Made by a program: the position numbers and the translations under genes
The notes under the pieces: model-generated
The model's database searches: none
The model's input: the letters and a program-made list of their open reading frames with translations, nothing else
Told to the model about the DNA's origin: nothing
Origin: Lentzea sp. NBRC 105346
GTDB taxonomy: Bacteria; Actinomycetota; Actinomycetes; Mycobacteriales; Pseudonocardiaceae
Assembly (NCBI RefSeq): GCF_030269605.1
Contig: NZ_BSTQ01000001.1
Coordinates: 828,850 to 892,849 of the forward strand
Direction of reading: 5' to 3'
DNA length: 64,000 nucleotides
Shown: positions 1 to 8,682 of the stretch, one piece after another
How positions within the stretch are numbered: position 1 is the first letter of the stretch
Layout of the letters: every line of letters starts with the position of its first letter

Positions 1-810
1 GTCCAGGCACGCGTAGACCAGCGCCGACGGGCTGGTGGTGTTGAGCAGGTCGGCGCGCATGGCCAGCACTTCCGGCGCCACGCGGTCGCCCTGCAGGTGG
101 TAGACGGAGCTCTGTTCGATGCCCGCGCCCATCTTGTGCACGCTCGTGACGCAGAGGTCGGCGCCGGCGTCCATCGCCCACGCGGGCAGTCCGTCGTGGA
201 ACGGCAGATGCGCGCCCCAGGCCTCGTCGACGATGAGCGTTTTGTCCCGTTCATGGCAAACGTCGGCGATCGCGGCGATGTCGGCGCAGGTGCCGTAGTC
301 GGTCGGCGTGATCAGCAGCAGACCCCTGGTGTCCGGGGCGCGTTCACACGCCGTGACCACCTCGTCAGGTCCCGGCGGGTAGGCCCACTCCCACTCCGGA
401 TCCCAGCGCGGATGCACCCACACCGGGTGCACGCCGCTGATGATCAGTCCCGCGACCACCGACTTGTGCGCGTTGCGCGACACCAGCAGGCGTTCACCCG
501 GCCGCGCGACGGTGATGATGCAGCTCTTGACGCTCAACGAGCTGCCGCACGTGGAGAAGTACGCCCGGTCGGCGCCGACGGCGTCGGCCATGAGGTCCTC
601 GGCGTTCGAGATGACCTCGTTGCTCATCTCGCGGTCGTCCAGGCCGTTGAGCACGATGATGTCGGACGCGAAGACGTCCGGGCCGAGTACGTCCAGCACG
701 CGCTGGTCCACTCCTCTGCCCTGCTTGTGTCCGGGCGGAATGAACGGCAGGTGGCCGCGCCGCCGGAAGTTCTCGATCGCCTCCAGGACTGGTGCGCGCG
801 AATGGTCCAT
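1..810 (-). CDS. Orn/Lys/Arg decarboxylase-like PLP enzyme (3' end cut by window edge)
   Basis: The visible 270 residues are the N-terminal and central part of a fold-type I PLP enzyme of the Orn/Lys/Arg decarboxylase group, which decarboxylates basic amino acids to polyamines or diamines. The sequence opens with MDHSRAPVLEAI and a PPGHKQG motif. It then has a cofactor-contacting YFSTCGSS segment, a VDEAWGAH segment, and TSVHKMGAG, whose Lys near residue 226 is the expected Schiff-base lysine. The ATG at 810 was chosen; the frame stays open a few codons upstream, and no good Shine-Dalgarno is seen for either option. It lies 29 bp downstream of the phosphatase gene on the same strand. The C-terminus is outside the window, so the substrate (arginine, lysine or ornithine) cannot be judged. 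Confidence 0.85.
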   Translation of the reverse strand, partial: MDHSRAPVLEAIENFRRRGHLPFIPPGHKQGRGVDQRVLDVLGPDVFASDIIVLNGLDDREMSNEVISNAEDLMADAVGADRAYFSTCGSSLSVKSCIITVARPGERLLVSRNAHKSVVAGLIISGVHPVWVHPRWDPEWEWAYPPGPDEVVTACERAPDTRGLLLITPTDYGTCADIAAIADVCHERDKTLIVDEAWGAHLPFHDGLPAWAMDAGADLCVTSVHKMGAGIEQSSVYHLQGDRVAPEVLAMRADLLNTTSPSALVYACLD

Positions 811-839
811 GGAGACGATGTACCCGCGTGCGTCCCGCG

Positions 840-1853
840 CTACTCCGGTGTCCCTCGTTCGTGCAGCGGGGTCACCGTGGCGCCGTCCATGCGCACCAGC
901 GGTTGCAGCGGCAACGCGACGCCGGTGTTCGCCATGGTCTCCAGATGCCGCAGCATGATCCCCTCGCGCAGCGCCCACGGGCACACCCGCAGGCGCCGCA
1001 CCCCCAAAGCGCTCATCGTCGCGTGCGCCACGATGGCCCCGGCCAGCAGCTGCCGGGCCCGCGGCCGCGACACCCCGCGCAACCGCGCGCGTTGCGCCGC
1101 CGACATCCCGGCCAGCCGCGGAATCCACGCCCGGACGTCCTCGATCGCGAGCTCACGCGTGACGAACGGCCCCTCGCTCTGCGGTGGCGCCCCCGCCAGC
1201 CGGGCGAGCTGCTTGAACGTCTTCGAGGTCGCCACCACCCGGCGTGGCACGCTCTCCCACCGCAACCGGTCGACCACTTCGCCCAGCGTCTCGCGTACGT
1301 GTCTGCGCAGCGCCTTCACCTCCCCGCGCTTGGGCGGGTCGTGGTCGAGGAACGCGCGGGTCAGCCGCCCCGCGCCCAGCGGCAACGACAGGGCGAGCTC
1401 CGGATCGGCGTCGCGGCCGAGCGCGATCTCCATCGAGCCGCCGCCGATGTCGAGCAGCAGCAACCGCCCGGCCGACCACCCGTACCAGCGATGCGCGGCG
1501 AGGTAGGTCAGCCGCGCCTCGTGCTCGCCGTCGAGGAACTGCGGCCGGATCCCCGCGGCCTGCTGGATCCGCCCGATGATGTCGTCGCGGTTCGTGGCGT
1601 CGCGAACAGCCGAGGTCGCGAACGGGTACAGCTGGTCCACCCCGTGCCGGTAGGCCGCGGCCACGGCGTCGGCGGCCGCCTTCGCCACCCGTTCGACGCC
1701 CTCGTCGCTGACCGACCCGTCCGGCAGAATCTGCTCGCCGAGCAGGGTCGGCTCCTTCACCGCGTGCGCGGGCAGCGGCGGCGCGCCGGGCCGCACGTCG
1801 ACGATCTGCAGCTGAGCCGAGTTGGACCCGATGTCCAGGACGCCAAGTCGCAT
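840..1853 (-). CDS. ppx: Ppx/GppA family phosphatase (exopolyphosphatase-like)
   Basis: This 337-residue cytosolic protein belongs to the Ppx/GppA group of the ASKHA fold, which hydrolyses terminal phosphates of polyphosphate or pppGpp. The N-terminal phosphate-binding loop LDIGSNSAQLQIVDV and the second glycine-rich loop LLLDIGGGSMEIALG (about residue 130) are both present. An acidic EHEARLTYL segment and the C-terminal LRVCPWALREGIML motif typical of the family are also seen. At about 340 residues it is the short form common in actinobacteria, without the C-terminal HD-like domain of E. coli Ppx. It is followed at 29 bp by the decarboxylase gene. Whether it acts on polyphosphate or on guanosine pentaphosphate cannot be told from sequence. 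Confidence 0.88.
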   Translation of the reverse strand: MRLGVLDIGSNSAQLQIVDVRPGAPPLPAHAVKEPTLLGEQILPDGSVSDEGVERVAKAAADAVAAAYRHGVDQLYPFATSAVRDATNRDDIIGRIQQAAGIRPQFLDGEHEARLTYLAAHRWYGWSAGRLLLLDIGGGSMEIALGRDADPELALSLPLGAGRLTRAFLDHDPPKRGEVKALRRHVRETLGEVVDRLRWESVPRRVVATSKTFKQLARLAGAPPQSEGPFVTRELAIEDVRAWIPRLAGMSAAQRARLRGVSRPRARQLLAGAIVAHATMSALGVRRLRVCPWALREGIMLRHLETMANTGVALPLQPLVRMDGATVTPLHERGTPE

Positions 1854-2012
1854 GGAGTGCAGTTACCCGCGCGCGGCCTTTCTATGCTCGTTCCGGAATC
1901 CCGAAGAACTTTCAAGTTCACCTTGTGATCCATCCCACAGCCTTGGTACAACTGAACGGCTTCACGGCGACTACGACACAGGTCTGAGAGCTCATTGCTC
2001 GCGGGAGGACAC

Positions 2013-3143
2013 GTGCGAACCGCAGTCGTCATCGTCTTGCTCGGGTTGGGCGCGTTTGCCGTAGCGGCGGGGTTGGTCCTGCAGCTGCACACCTACCCCA
2101 CCCTCGCGAAGGTCCAGCACAACATCAACACCGTCTCCGTGTCGCAGGCCGACGGGGCCACCGCCCTGGTCTACCCGCCGGGCAGTCCGATGCCCGAGAT
2201 ACGACACAACCTCAACCTCACCGCGACCACGCACGTCGAGGGTGACCTGGCGCAGCCGGAGGTCAAGGAGGGCGGCGACGTCACCGTGTGGCGGCGGTCG
2301 ACGATCGTCAAGGAGGACCGCGGCGGCCTCGTTCTAAGCGCCGAGGTGCGGCGAATCTGCGTGAACCGGCACACCGGCGAGTCCGTCTCGCCGTGCCACG
2401 GCCAGTTCTACGAGACCGAACAGGACAAGCGAATCACCGCCACGGACAACGAACTCCTGCAGCCGGGCCTGAACTTCGTCTTCCCGTTCGACACGCAACA
2501 GCAGGACTACCTCTGGTACGACACCGTGCTCAAGCAGCCGCTGTTCGTGAAGTACGACGCCGAGGACACCGTCGAAGGCCTTGCGGTGTACCGATTCGCG
2601 CAGTCCGTGCCGTCGACCATGGTCACCACCTACGCGGTGCCGGGCAGCCTGGTCGGCAAGCCGGACGTGCCGTCGGTCGACGTCGGCCAGTACTACTCCG
2701 TCAACCGCACGATCTGGGTCGAACCCCGCACCGGCGCCGTGCTGAAGGTGCGTGAGGACGTGCAGAACGAGCTGCGCGCGGCGGGTCAGGCCGAGGGGCA
2801 CGGGACTTTTGTGTTCGACGGTGTGCTGCAGCTCAACGATTCCTCCGTGCGAGCGAACGCCGATCAGGTCAAGGCGAATCTGCCGCAGCTGTTCCTGATC
2901 ACGACGCTGCCTCGGATTCTGTGGATCTCCGGTGCTGTGCTGATCGTGGCCGGGTTGGTGCTGCTCGCCTTGTGGCGCAAGGGGTTCGTTTGGGCTGCGC
3001 TCGCGTTGGTGCTCGGGGCTGGGCTCGCCAGCGGGATCACGGTGACGGCTACGAGCATGAACAATCCGGACCGGGAGTTGGATCTCAAGCACGTCGTGCA
3101 GTCGGGTGGCACCGAGACAGCCGTGGACTACGGGGTTCGCTGA
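2013..3143 (+). CDS. DUF3068 (PorA-family) membrane protein
   Basis: A 376-residue protein with one N-terminal membrane segment (about residues 4-24, signal-anchor type), a long extracytoplasmic domain, and two C-terminal hydrophobic stretches near residues 300-350. This architecture and the conserved opening (LQLHTYPTLAKVQ) fit DUF3068, annotated as porin PorA family in mycolic-acid actinobacteria and relatives. The GTG at 2013 was preferred to the TTG at 1995 because GGGAGG lies at 2003-2008, at normal spacing. It is divergent from ppx across about 160 bp. Function is unknown; the pore role of the family name is not demonstrated by anything visible here. Confidence 0.75.
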   Translation: MRTAVVIVLLGLGAFAVAAGLVLQLHTYPTLAKVQHNINTVSVSQADGATALVYPPGSPMPEIRHNLNLTATTHVEGDLAQPEVKEGGDVTVWRRSTIVKEDRGGLVLSAEVRRICVNRHTGESVSPCHGQFYETEQDKRITATDNELLQPGLNFVFPFDTQQQDYLWYDTVLKQPLFVKYDAEDTVEGLAVYRFAQSVPSTMVTTYAVPGSLVGKPDVPSVDVGQYYSVNRTIWVEPRTGAVLKVREDVQNELRAAGQAEGHGTFVFDGVLQLNDSSVRANADQVKANLPQLFLITTLPRILWISGAVLIVAGLVLLALWRKGFVWAALALVLGAGLASGITVTATSMNNPDRELDLKHVVQSGGTETAVDYGVR

Positions 3144-3553
3144 CCGCGTGCGGGGCGGGGACGCGCTGCGGCGGGCTGCCGAGCGGAGGTCCGGGGTTGG
3201 TAGGCCCCTGGGATTGTCGGACCTTGGCGCTACGGTCGGCTGGGGGTGTGTCGGCGCGCGGCGGTTACGGGCTGCCCCCGTATCTCAGGCTAGCGACGGG
3301 GACCGACAGTTCCGAGGCCGGCAGTTTGGGGTGCGGATACGCGCGGCTCGGGGGTTGGGAACGGTCTCGGGGCTGGGAACGTACGACGTGGAGGTCGGGA
3401 ACGTACGACTCGCGAGGGGGCTGGGTGGGCGACACGCGGGGGCGGAGTGGGCAACACGCGGCGCGAAGTGGGCGACACGCGGCGCGAAGTGCGGACTCGC
3501 GGGTGCTGGGTTGAGGACTCGCCGGGGCTGAACTGGGGACTCGCGCACATCGG

Positions 3554-3665
3554 GTGCGGGAGCGTCAAACTCGGGGTGCGAGAGCGTCAAACTCGGGGTG
3601 CGAGAGCGTCAAACTCGGGGTGCGAGAGCGTCAAACTCGGGGTGCGAGAGCGTCAAACTCGGGGG
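3554..3665. repeat. Five-copy 22-bp tandem repeat
   Basis: The unit AGCGTCAAACTCGGGGTGCG plus two bases begins at 3561, 3583, 3605, 3627 and 3649, exactly 22 bp apart. The four later copies are essentially identical and the first has one change (GCGGG for GCGAG). The period is not a multiple of three, so it is not a coding repeat. Confidence 0.9.
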
Positions 3666-3807
3666 TCCGGACGGTAAGACTCGCGCCGGGAACGTACGGC
3701 TCAGGGGGCGGGAACGTACGACTCGCGCGGGTTGGGGCCCCCGGTACCAGGCGATGCGCGGAGCGCGAGCCGGTTTGGGCATCTACCGCACGAGCGACCG
3801 ACACGAA

Positions 3808-3893
3808 GGCGACCACGCACGGAACCGGCAGCCGAGCTGGCGACCACGTACGGCACCGGCAGCCGAGGTGGCGACCACGCACCAAGAGTGGGG
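3808..3893. repeat. 31-bp tandem repeat, partly repeated again at 4075-4119
   Basis: Two nearly identical 31-bp units start at 3808 and 3839 with the core GGCGACCACGCACGG and ACCGGCAGCCGAG. A truncated third starts at 3870. The same core reappears at 4095-4119 on the far side of the palindromic element, which suggests that the element separates what was one array. Confidence 0.75.
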
Positions 3894-3917
3894 CGCGTCT
3901 GGTGGGCACGTACGGAA

Positions 3918-4038
3918 CGCGATTGGGGCTTGACTTGGGGTGCGGTGTGGTAGCCCTTGTTGGGCCGGCAGATCTTGCATCTGCCGGCGGAGCCGGCCCA
4001 CCACGCCGCGAGGGGCCCCAAGTCAAGCCCCAATCGCG
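3918..4038. repeat. 121-bp palindromic element (possible MITE-like or hairpin element)
   Basis: A perfect 23-bp inverted repeat occupies 3918-3940 and 4016-4038. The 75-bp interior also folds: TGCGGTGTGG pairs imperfectly with the GC-rich segment before the right arm, and a 9-bp stem with a 5-base loop sits at the centre (3965-3987, CCGGCAGAT...ATCTGCCGG). It lies between convergent genes, so it could serve as a bidirectional terminator. However, it is much longer than a usual terminator and is flanked by related direct repeats, as an inserted element would be. Confidence 0.7.
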
Positions 4039-4126
4039 CGCCCGAAGGGCGCCCCGGAAGACGCAGCGCCCCACGACACCGGCAGCCAACAAAAGGCGAC
4101 CACGCACGAAACCGGCAGCAAAAGAC

Positions 4127-4957
4127 TCAGCCCCACACCTCGCTCACAGCCGACGCCACCACGCGAGCCTGAGCAAACCCAGCCTGAGCCGAAGGCCCCC
4201 GCCGAGCCGGATCAAGCACATTGCTCCCAATCGCCGCCAAAGCAGCACCATCAGGACTGAGCACGATGGTGTGAGCATCAAGCGCAGCAGCCTGCGAGTC
4301 GGGCCGCGCAGCCGGATTGAACGCCCGCGTAATCGGCGCGATCACCACAACGTGGTCGTACCCGGCAGCCAGATCGACGTTGGCGGGCGACCGCATACCA
4401 CCGTCCATGTACCGGTTCCCGTCGATGGTGACCGGCGGCCACACCAACGGCACCGCACAACTGGCGGCCACCGCATCGACGTACGGCACCCCACTGTCGC
4501 GCGAAAACACCGTAAAAGCGCCGGTCTCGGCGTTCACCGCCGTAACCCGCAGATCCCGCGAAGGCCACCCGTTCTGCGCCAGCCGGCCGTCGAACACCTT
4601 CCGCCGCTCAGCCTCGGACACAGTTCGCGCCCGCATGGCGGCACGCCCGAGGCGAGCACGTTTCTGCGCACCGGAGCCAGGCAACGCGTAGGCCAGGGCG
4701 TAGCGCGCGAGCATGCCGTACGTCAGCCGCGCGGCGATCTCGTTGCCCGCGGGGCGCAGCTGGCCGGCATACAGCTCGGACAACGGTTCGCCGCCCGCGA
4801 TCTGCGCGGCGACGACGGAACCCGCCGACGTGCCGACCAGCAGGTCCGCCCCGGCGAGGTCGATGCCCGCCTCGGCCAGACCGTGCACGATGCCGATCTC
4901 CCAGGCGATCCCGGTGACCCCGCCGCCGCCCAGTACCAACGCCCGCTTGTCGCCCAT
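4127..4957 (-). CDS. Patatin-like phospholipase
   Basis: A 276-residue patatin-family serine lipase/acyl hydrolase with a Ser-Asp dyad. The oxyanion-hole loop LGGGGVTG is at the N-terminus, the nucleophile motif GTSAGS places Ser at about residue 44, and the DGGM motif places the catalytic Asp at about residue 185. No signal peptide is seen, so it is probably cytosolic or membrane-peripheral. It starts 4 bp after the stop of the LuxR-type regulator on the same strand, so the two are almost certainly one transcript. The natural lipid substrate is unknown. Confidence 0.88.
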   Translation of the reverse strand: MGDKRALVLGGGGVTGIAWEIGIVHGLAEAGIDLAGADLLVGTSAGSVVAAQIAGGEPLSELYAGQLRPAGNEIAARLTYGMLARYALAYALPGSGAQKRARLGRAAMRARTVSEAERRKVFDGRLAQNGWPSRDLRVTAVNAETGAFTVFSRDSGVPYVDAVAASCAVPLVWPPVTIDGNRYMDGGMRSPANVDLAAGYDHVVVIAPITRAFNPAARPDSQAAALDAHTIVLSPDGAALAAIGSNVLDPARRGPSAQAGFAQARVVASAVSEVWG

Positions 4958-4961
4958 TCGA

Positions 4962-7502
4962 TCAGCTTGCCATCGCGCCGACCAGGCCCGCGAGGTGGCC
5001 CCGGCGCGCGCTGCCGGTCTTGGCGAGCAGGCTGCGCACGTGCGCGTCGACCGTGCGGCGCGACACCGACAGCCGGGTGGCGATGTCGGCGTTGGTGAGG
5101 TTGCTCGCGACGAGCAGCAGGACGTCCATCTCGCGGCTGGTCACGCCCATCGCCTGCAGGTGCTGCGGCACGTCGGCGTCGCCGCGTCCGCGCCGGGGCA
5201 CGGGCAGGCCGGCGTCGCGCATGATCCTCTCGCAGTGGCGGCGCATGAAGTTGTTGCCCAGCAAGGAGAACCGGCTGTGGGCTGCTTGCAGCCACGGTCC
5301 CGGTGTGCCCCAGCCGGCGGCGAGCGCGCGGGGTGCGGCCAGGGTGGTGGCGATGGAGGCCATGGTCGGGGCGTACGAGAGGTCGGTGTAGGCGCGCTCC
5401 GCCAGGCGACCGTCGCGAGATATCACCGCCTCGCCCAGCAGGGCGAGGCCCCGGTTGGTCCACGAACCGATGCCGTCGACCGGGGTTCGCCGCGCGGGGA
5501 CGGGATCGTCGTGCAGGACGGCACGCAGCAGCGCGTGCAGGCCGCGGGCCGGTGAGGCACGCATGTCGAGCCGTTGGCGGAGCCGGTCGTACGTGCTGTC
5601 GAGCACGGTCAGCGCACCCACCGGATCGGCTGTGCAGAGCAGGCGGAACGCTTGGTACATCACGATGTTCGGCAACGTCGGTGGCAACTGAGGCGTCTCC
5701 CGGCCGCGGACGGCGGCGAGCATGGCGGCCATCGCGGTGGCGGTCTCACCGGTGCCCAGGCCGTAGCGGGCGGAGATCTCCGCGGCGTGGTCGCACACGG
5801 CCTGCGCCTGTTCGACATCGCCGGACTCCAGCAGCACCGGGTAGAGGTTGACCTCGGCGAGCGCGACGGCGTGCAGGGCGCCGCGGTCGATCGCGGTGCG
5901 TCTGGCCTCGCGCAGGCGGGCGGGGTGCATCGTCGTGGCGCGGTCGACCAGGCCCAGCTCGAGGATCGCGCGTTCCCGCCACTCCACCAGGCCGGCGGTG
6001 GTCGCGACCTGTTCGAGCCGGGTCAGCGGCGCGATCGCGTCGGTGGGGTCGCCGGCGCGGGCGACGCGGCCGGAGACCAGCAGTGCCGCGCACAGCAGTT
6101 CCGGCTCGTCGGCCAGGCGGACCGCCTCCGCGGCCAACGACAATGCCGTCTGACGTTCGCCAATGTCGAACGCGAGGGTCGCGCGCAGCGCGGCCACCCG
6201 ACTGGCGGGCGCTCCCCCGGCGCGGTCGAGGTGCGCGGCGGCCAGCGCGTGGTCGCCGGTCTCCAGCGCGCAGCGGGCGGCCCGGCAGTGCGCGTCGGCG
6301 TCGTCCAGCCGGGCGCTCACCTCGAGCGCCTCGGCGTATCGGCCCATGCCGGTCAGTGCTTCGGCGAGCACGTCGTGCGCGTCCCGGGAATCGGCGAGCC
6401 GCAAGGCCGCCAGGGCCGCCTGTTCGGCGGCGCGCAGCTGTCCGCCTGCGAGCAGCAGGCGGGCGTGTTCGACGTGCGACCGCGCCGCCTCGGTGTGGTT
6501 CTCGGCGAGCTCGTGCAGCCGGGCGGCCCGCGCGGGCTCGCACCGGACGGCCGCGCGGGCGGCGGTCTCGCGCACGAGCGACGGCGACGCGCACGCCAGC
6601 ACGGCGTCACGGATCAGGCCGTGGTGGAAGCGGAACCTGCCTCGTCCGGCCGCGGTGAGCACCTGCGCGGCGGTCAGGTCGGCGAGCCCGCGGGCGCATG
6701 CGTCCGGGCCGAGCCCCGCGACCGGTTCGACGTCGCGCCACGACACCACGCCGTCCAGCACGGCGACCGCGGTGACGACGGCGTGCAGCTCCGGGCGCAT
6801 CCGGGCCGCCACCATGGCGTCGACGGACGGCGCGGTCGCCATCGGGACGAGCTCGGACCGCCAGGTCCAGCCGTCGCCGGAGCGGGTGAGGCCGCCGATG
6901 CGGACGAGGTCGGCGAGCACCTCCTCGATGATCAGCGGCACGCCCTCGGCGCGTTCGGCGATCAGCGCGACCAGGTCGTCGGGCACGGACCCCAGGACGT
7001 CGGTGATCATCGCGTGCTGTTCGGCGGCGTCCAGCCTGCTCAGGCCGTCCGGAGCGCGTTCGGTGGTGACCAGGCACAAACCGACGTCGGGCGCGGCGAG
7101 CGCGAGGTGGTCGAGCACCGCCGCGTCGGCCTCCCGCCGGTCGTCGATGATCAGCACGCTGCGCCCGAGCAGCCGCACGACCGCCTCGGCGGTCATCAGG
7201 CCGGGTGTCTCGACGACGGGCCGGAACTCCGGCAGCAACGCGCTCAGCGCGGTCCGGTAGCACGGCGCCAGGTCGTGCAGCTCCGGCCAGCCGAGCCGGG
7301 TCACGGGTGCCAGCGCCTGCGCGAGGGTCCCACCGCGCAGTACCCGCACGCCCTGGTCGCGGGCGATGCGGGCGAACTCGGTGACCAGGCGCGACTTGCC
7401 GATGCCCGCCTCGCCGCGGATCTTGAGTGTTCCGCCGCGGCTGAGTATGCGTCGCCATTCGGCCAGCTCACGACCACGCCCGACGAAGTTCCTGGTTCGC
7501 AT
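4962..7502 (-). CDS. Large ATP-binding LuxR-type regulator (LAL-like)
   Basis: About 846 residues: an N-terminal FVGR motif and a Walker A loop GEAGIGKSR, a Walker B-like segment around SVLIIDDRR, a long helical TPR-like middle region rich in Ala/Leu/Arg, and a C-terminal LuxR helix-turn-helix (about the last 60 residues: VTSREMDVLLLVAS...SRRTVDAHVRSLLAKTG). This is the layout of LAL regulators (large ATP-binding regulators of the LuxR family), which activate transcription. The ATG at 7502 gives the canonical MRTRNFVGR opening; an in-frame GTG at 7523 is an alternative, and a TAG lies just upstream of that. It is divergent from the secreted protein at 7630 and precedes the patatin gene at 4 bp, its most obvious target. 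Confidence 0.88.
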   Translation of the reverse strand: MRTRNFVGRGRELAEWRRILSRGGTLKIRGEAGIGKSRLVTEFARIARDQGVRVLRGGTLAQALAPVTRLGWPELHDLAPCYRTALSALLPEFRPVVETPGLMTAEAVVRLLGRSVLIIDDRREADAAVLDHLALAAPDVGLCLVTTERAPDGLSRLDAAEQHAMITDVLGSVPDDLVALIAERAEGVPLIIEEVLADLVRIGGLTRSGDGWTWRSELVPMATAPSVDAMVAARMRPELHAVVTAVAVLDGVVSWRDVEPVAGLGPDACARGLADLTAAQVLTAAGRGRFRFHHGLIRDAVLACASPSLVRETAARAAVRCEPARAARLHELAENHTEAARSHVEHARLLLAGGQLRAAEQAALAALRLADSRDAHDVLAEALTGMGRYAEALEVSARLDDADAHCRAARCALETGDHALAAAHLDRAGGAPASRVAALRATLAFDIGERQTALSLAAEAVRLADEPELLCAALLVSGRVARAGDPTDAIAPLTRLEQVATTAGLVEWRERAILELGLVDRATTMHPARLREARRTAIDRGALHAVALAEVNLYPVLLESGDVEQAQAVCDHAAEISARYGLGTGETATAMAAMLAAVRGRETPQLPPTLPNIVMYQAFRLLCTADPVGALTVLDSTYDRLRQRLDMRASPARGLHALLRAVLHDDPVPARRTPVDGIGSWTNRGLALLGEAVISRDGRLAERAYTDLSYAPTMASIATTLAAPRALAAGWGTPGPWLQAAHSRFSLLGNNFMRRHCERIMRDAGLPVPRRGRGDADVPQHLQAMGVTSREMDVLLLVASNLTNADIATRLSVSRRTVDAHVRSLLAKTGSARRGHLAGLVGAMAS

Positions 7503-7629
7503 CACGCGGGCCAGCGTCCGCACTAACTAGGCATCCGCGCCACGTTAATTCCGTTTCCGGTGCCGACGCGCGGACCGATAGCCGGTTGATGGAATCGCCG
7601 GGCAACGTCGGAGCAGAAGGGGGAAATCC

Positions 7630-8181
7630 ATGCGAGCACGCGCGTTCGTAGCAGCGGCACTGAGTTCGATCATTCTGGGCCTGGTCGCTCTCGCCACCTC
7701 GACCGCCACCGCACAGGCGGCTTACCACATCCACGTGACCAACGGGTTCGAGGGCAACCCGTGGGCCACCTGGGAAGGCCTGTCCGAGGGCAACGCCAAC
7801 GCGGGCGCCGACATCAACCAGGGGCTGGCTTTCAGAGGCCAGAACAACGGCTGGTTGCACGTCGTTTCCAGCGGCTGGGCCGCCGAGCGCTGGCGGATCG
7901 ACGTCAGCGGCTCGGAGCGGGACGACTGCGAGGCCAGCATCTGGGCGCGCACCGCCGACGCCGGCCCCGCACCGGTCGAGCTGCAGATCTGGGACCCGAA
8001 CGGCTGGCGGTTGCTCACCAAGAACACGCCGACCGTCCAGGGCAACAACTACACCCAGATCTTCACGCCCGAGATCGACCTCAGCGGTGTCTCCACCGTG
8101 TACGTCCAGGCGATCTACGGCCAGCAGAACGGCCCGGAGCGGTTCATCCGCATCGATGAGGCCCAGTTGGATTGCTACTGA
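7630..8181 (+). CDS. Secreted protein, carbohydrate-binding-module-like beta fold (unassigned)
   Basis: A 183-residue protein with a clear Sec signal peptide (basic start, hydrophobic core to about residue 25, cleavage near TAQA-AYH). The mature part is rich in Trp, Asn and Gly (NPWATWEGLSEGNANAG, NNGWLHVVSSGW) and alternates in short strands, as in small beta-sandwich domains that bind sugars or surfaces. I recognise no specific family. Two Cys in the mature part (DDCEAS and the C-terminal DCY) may form a disulphide. A strong purine-rich ribosome site (AGAAGGGGGAAA) precedes the ATG. Confidence 0.75.
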   Translation: MRARAFVAAALSSIILGLVALATSTATAQAAYHIHVTNGFEGNPWATWEGLSEGNANAGADINQGLAFRGQNNGWLHVVSSGWAAERWRIDVSGSERDDCEASIWARTADAGPAPVELQIWDPNGWRLLTKNTPTVQGNNYTQIFTPEIDLSGVSTVYVQAIYGQQNGPERFIRIDEAQLDCY

Positions 8182-8188
8182 GGTGAAA

Positions 8189-8215
8189 CAGGGCCGCCCC
8201 ACGCGGGCGGCCCTG
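8189..8215. terminator. Bidirectional hairpin terminator
   Basis: A perfect 11-bp stem (CAGGGCCGCCC / GGGCGGCCCTG) with a 5-base loop CACGC lies in the 37-bp gap between two convergent genes. There is no U-tract, as is usual for actinomycete terminators. Confidence 0.8.
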
Positions 8216-8218
8216 CGC

Positions 8219-8611
8219 TCAGCGCGCGAACGACGGCACCTCGCCCGGCGCGATTATCGGGCCGGAGAGCTGGACGTGCGCGATCGCCCACTCGTCGTCC
8301 TGCCGGGTCGCCAGCACGCTGATCCGGAACGAACCGCTCGTGTCGCGCCCCATGGCCGTCGTCTTCTGGTTCAGCACTGCCGTCACGAGCGCGACATTGT
8401 CGAACGCCCGGACATGCGGGTCCACCACCGTGAACTCATCGTTCGACAGTGTCGAACCGCGGTGCCTTCCTGTCCATTGATCGCGGTCCAGCATGAACCC
8501 GACCGGGCCGATGCCCGCGAAGTCCGGCGTGAGCAGGCCCGCCAGACCGTCGGCGTCGCCCTTCAGCTCCGCTTCCGCCCAGCGGTTCACCAGGTTCAGT
8601 ACGTCACTCAT
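8219..8611 (-). CDS. SnoaL-like / DUF4440 NTF2-fold protein
   Basis: A 130-residue protein of the NTF2-like superfamily (SnoaL-like/DUF4440). It has an N-terminal helix with WAEAELKGDADGLAGLL, a central FTVVDPHVRAFDNVALVTAVL strand pair, and a final RQDDEWAIAHVQLSGP strand, which form the cone-shaped pocket of the fold. Such proteins are enzymes or ligand binders of varied function, so no reaction is assigned. The ATG at 8611 follows GGAGG by five bases and is preferred over an upstream in-frame start. It is divergent from a TetR gene across 71 bp that hold two operator-like palindromes, and so is probably repressed by that TetR. Confidence 0.8.
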   Translation of the reverse strand: MSDVLNLVNRWAEAELKGDADGLAGLLTPDFAGIGPVGFMLDRDQWTGRHRGSTLSNDEFTVVDPHVRAFDNVALVTAVLNQKTTAMGRDTSGSFRISVLATRQDDEWAIAHVQLSGPIIAPGEVPSFAR

Positions 8612-8629
8612 GATTACCTCCACAATTTT

Positions 8630-8676
8630 TAGGGTGACTCTAACTCTAGAGCCTCCAGACCTTTAGTGCTACTCTA
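8630..8676. promoter_or_regulatory. Two operator-like palindromes for the adjacent TetR
   Basis: TAGGGTGACTCTA (8630-8642) and TAGTGCTACTCTA (8664-8676) are imperfect palindromes sharing TAG...ACTCTA at both ends. They are spaced 34 bp centre to centre, in the only non-coding gap between the SnoaL-like gene and the TetR gene. The placement fits autoregulated, divergent repression. Binding itself is an inference. Confidence 0.6.
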
Positions 8677-8682
8677 ATTTTT

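Larger units (their letters stand above)
3144..4126. repeat. Non-coding intergenic repeat region
   Basis: About 980 bp between two convergent genes hold no credible gene. From about 3350 to 3730 the sequence is a degenerate array with a 21-22 bp period built on motifs such as GGGAACGTACGACTCGCG and GGGCGACACGCGGCGCGAA. From about 3800 a second, 31-bp family (core GGCGACCACGCACGG...ACCGGCAGC) takes over, and a palindromic element sits inside it. Several frames run open through the block, but they translate to low-complexity Arg/Gly/Pro strings and follow the repeat period, not codons. Confidence 0.7.

Noticed and set aside
3554..3665. Possible CRISPR array
   Set aside because: The 22-bp units are directly adjacent, with no variable spacers, and no cas genes are present.
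3554..5098. Long open frame running through the repeat block and antisense to the patatin gene
   Set aside because: It is Arg/Pro/Gly-rich, follows the 22-bp repeat and then the antisense of a well-defined patatin; no family motif or ribosome site.
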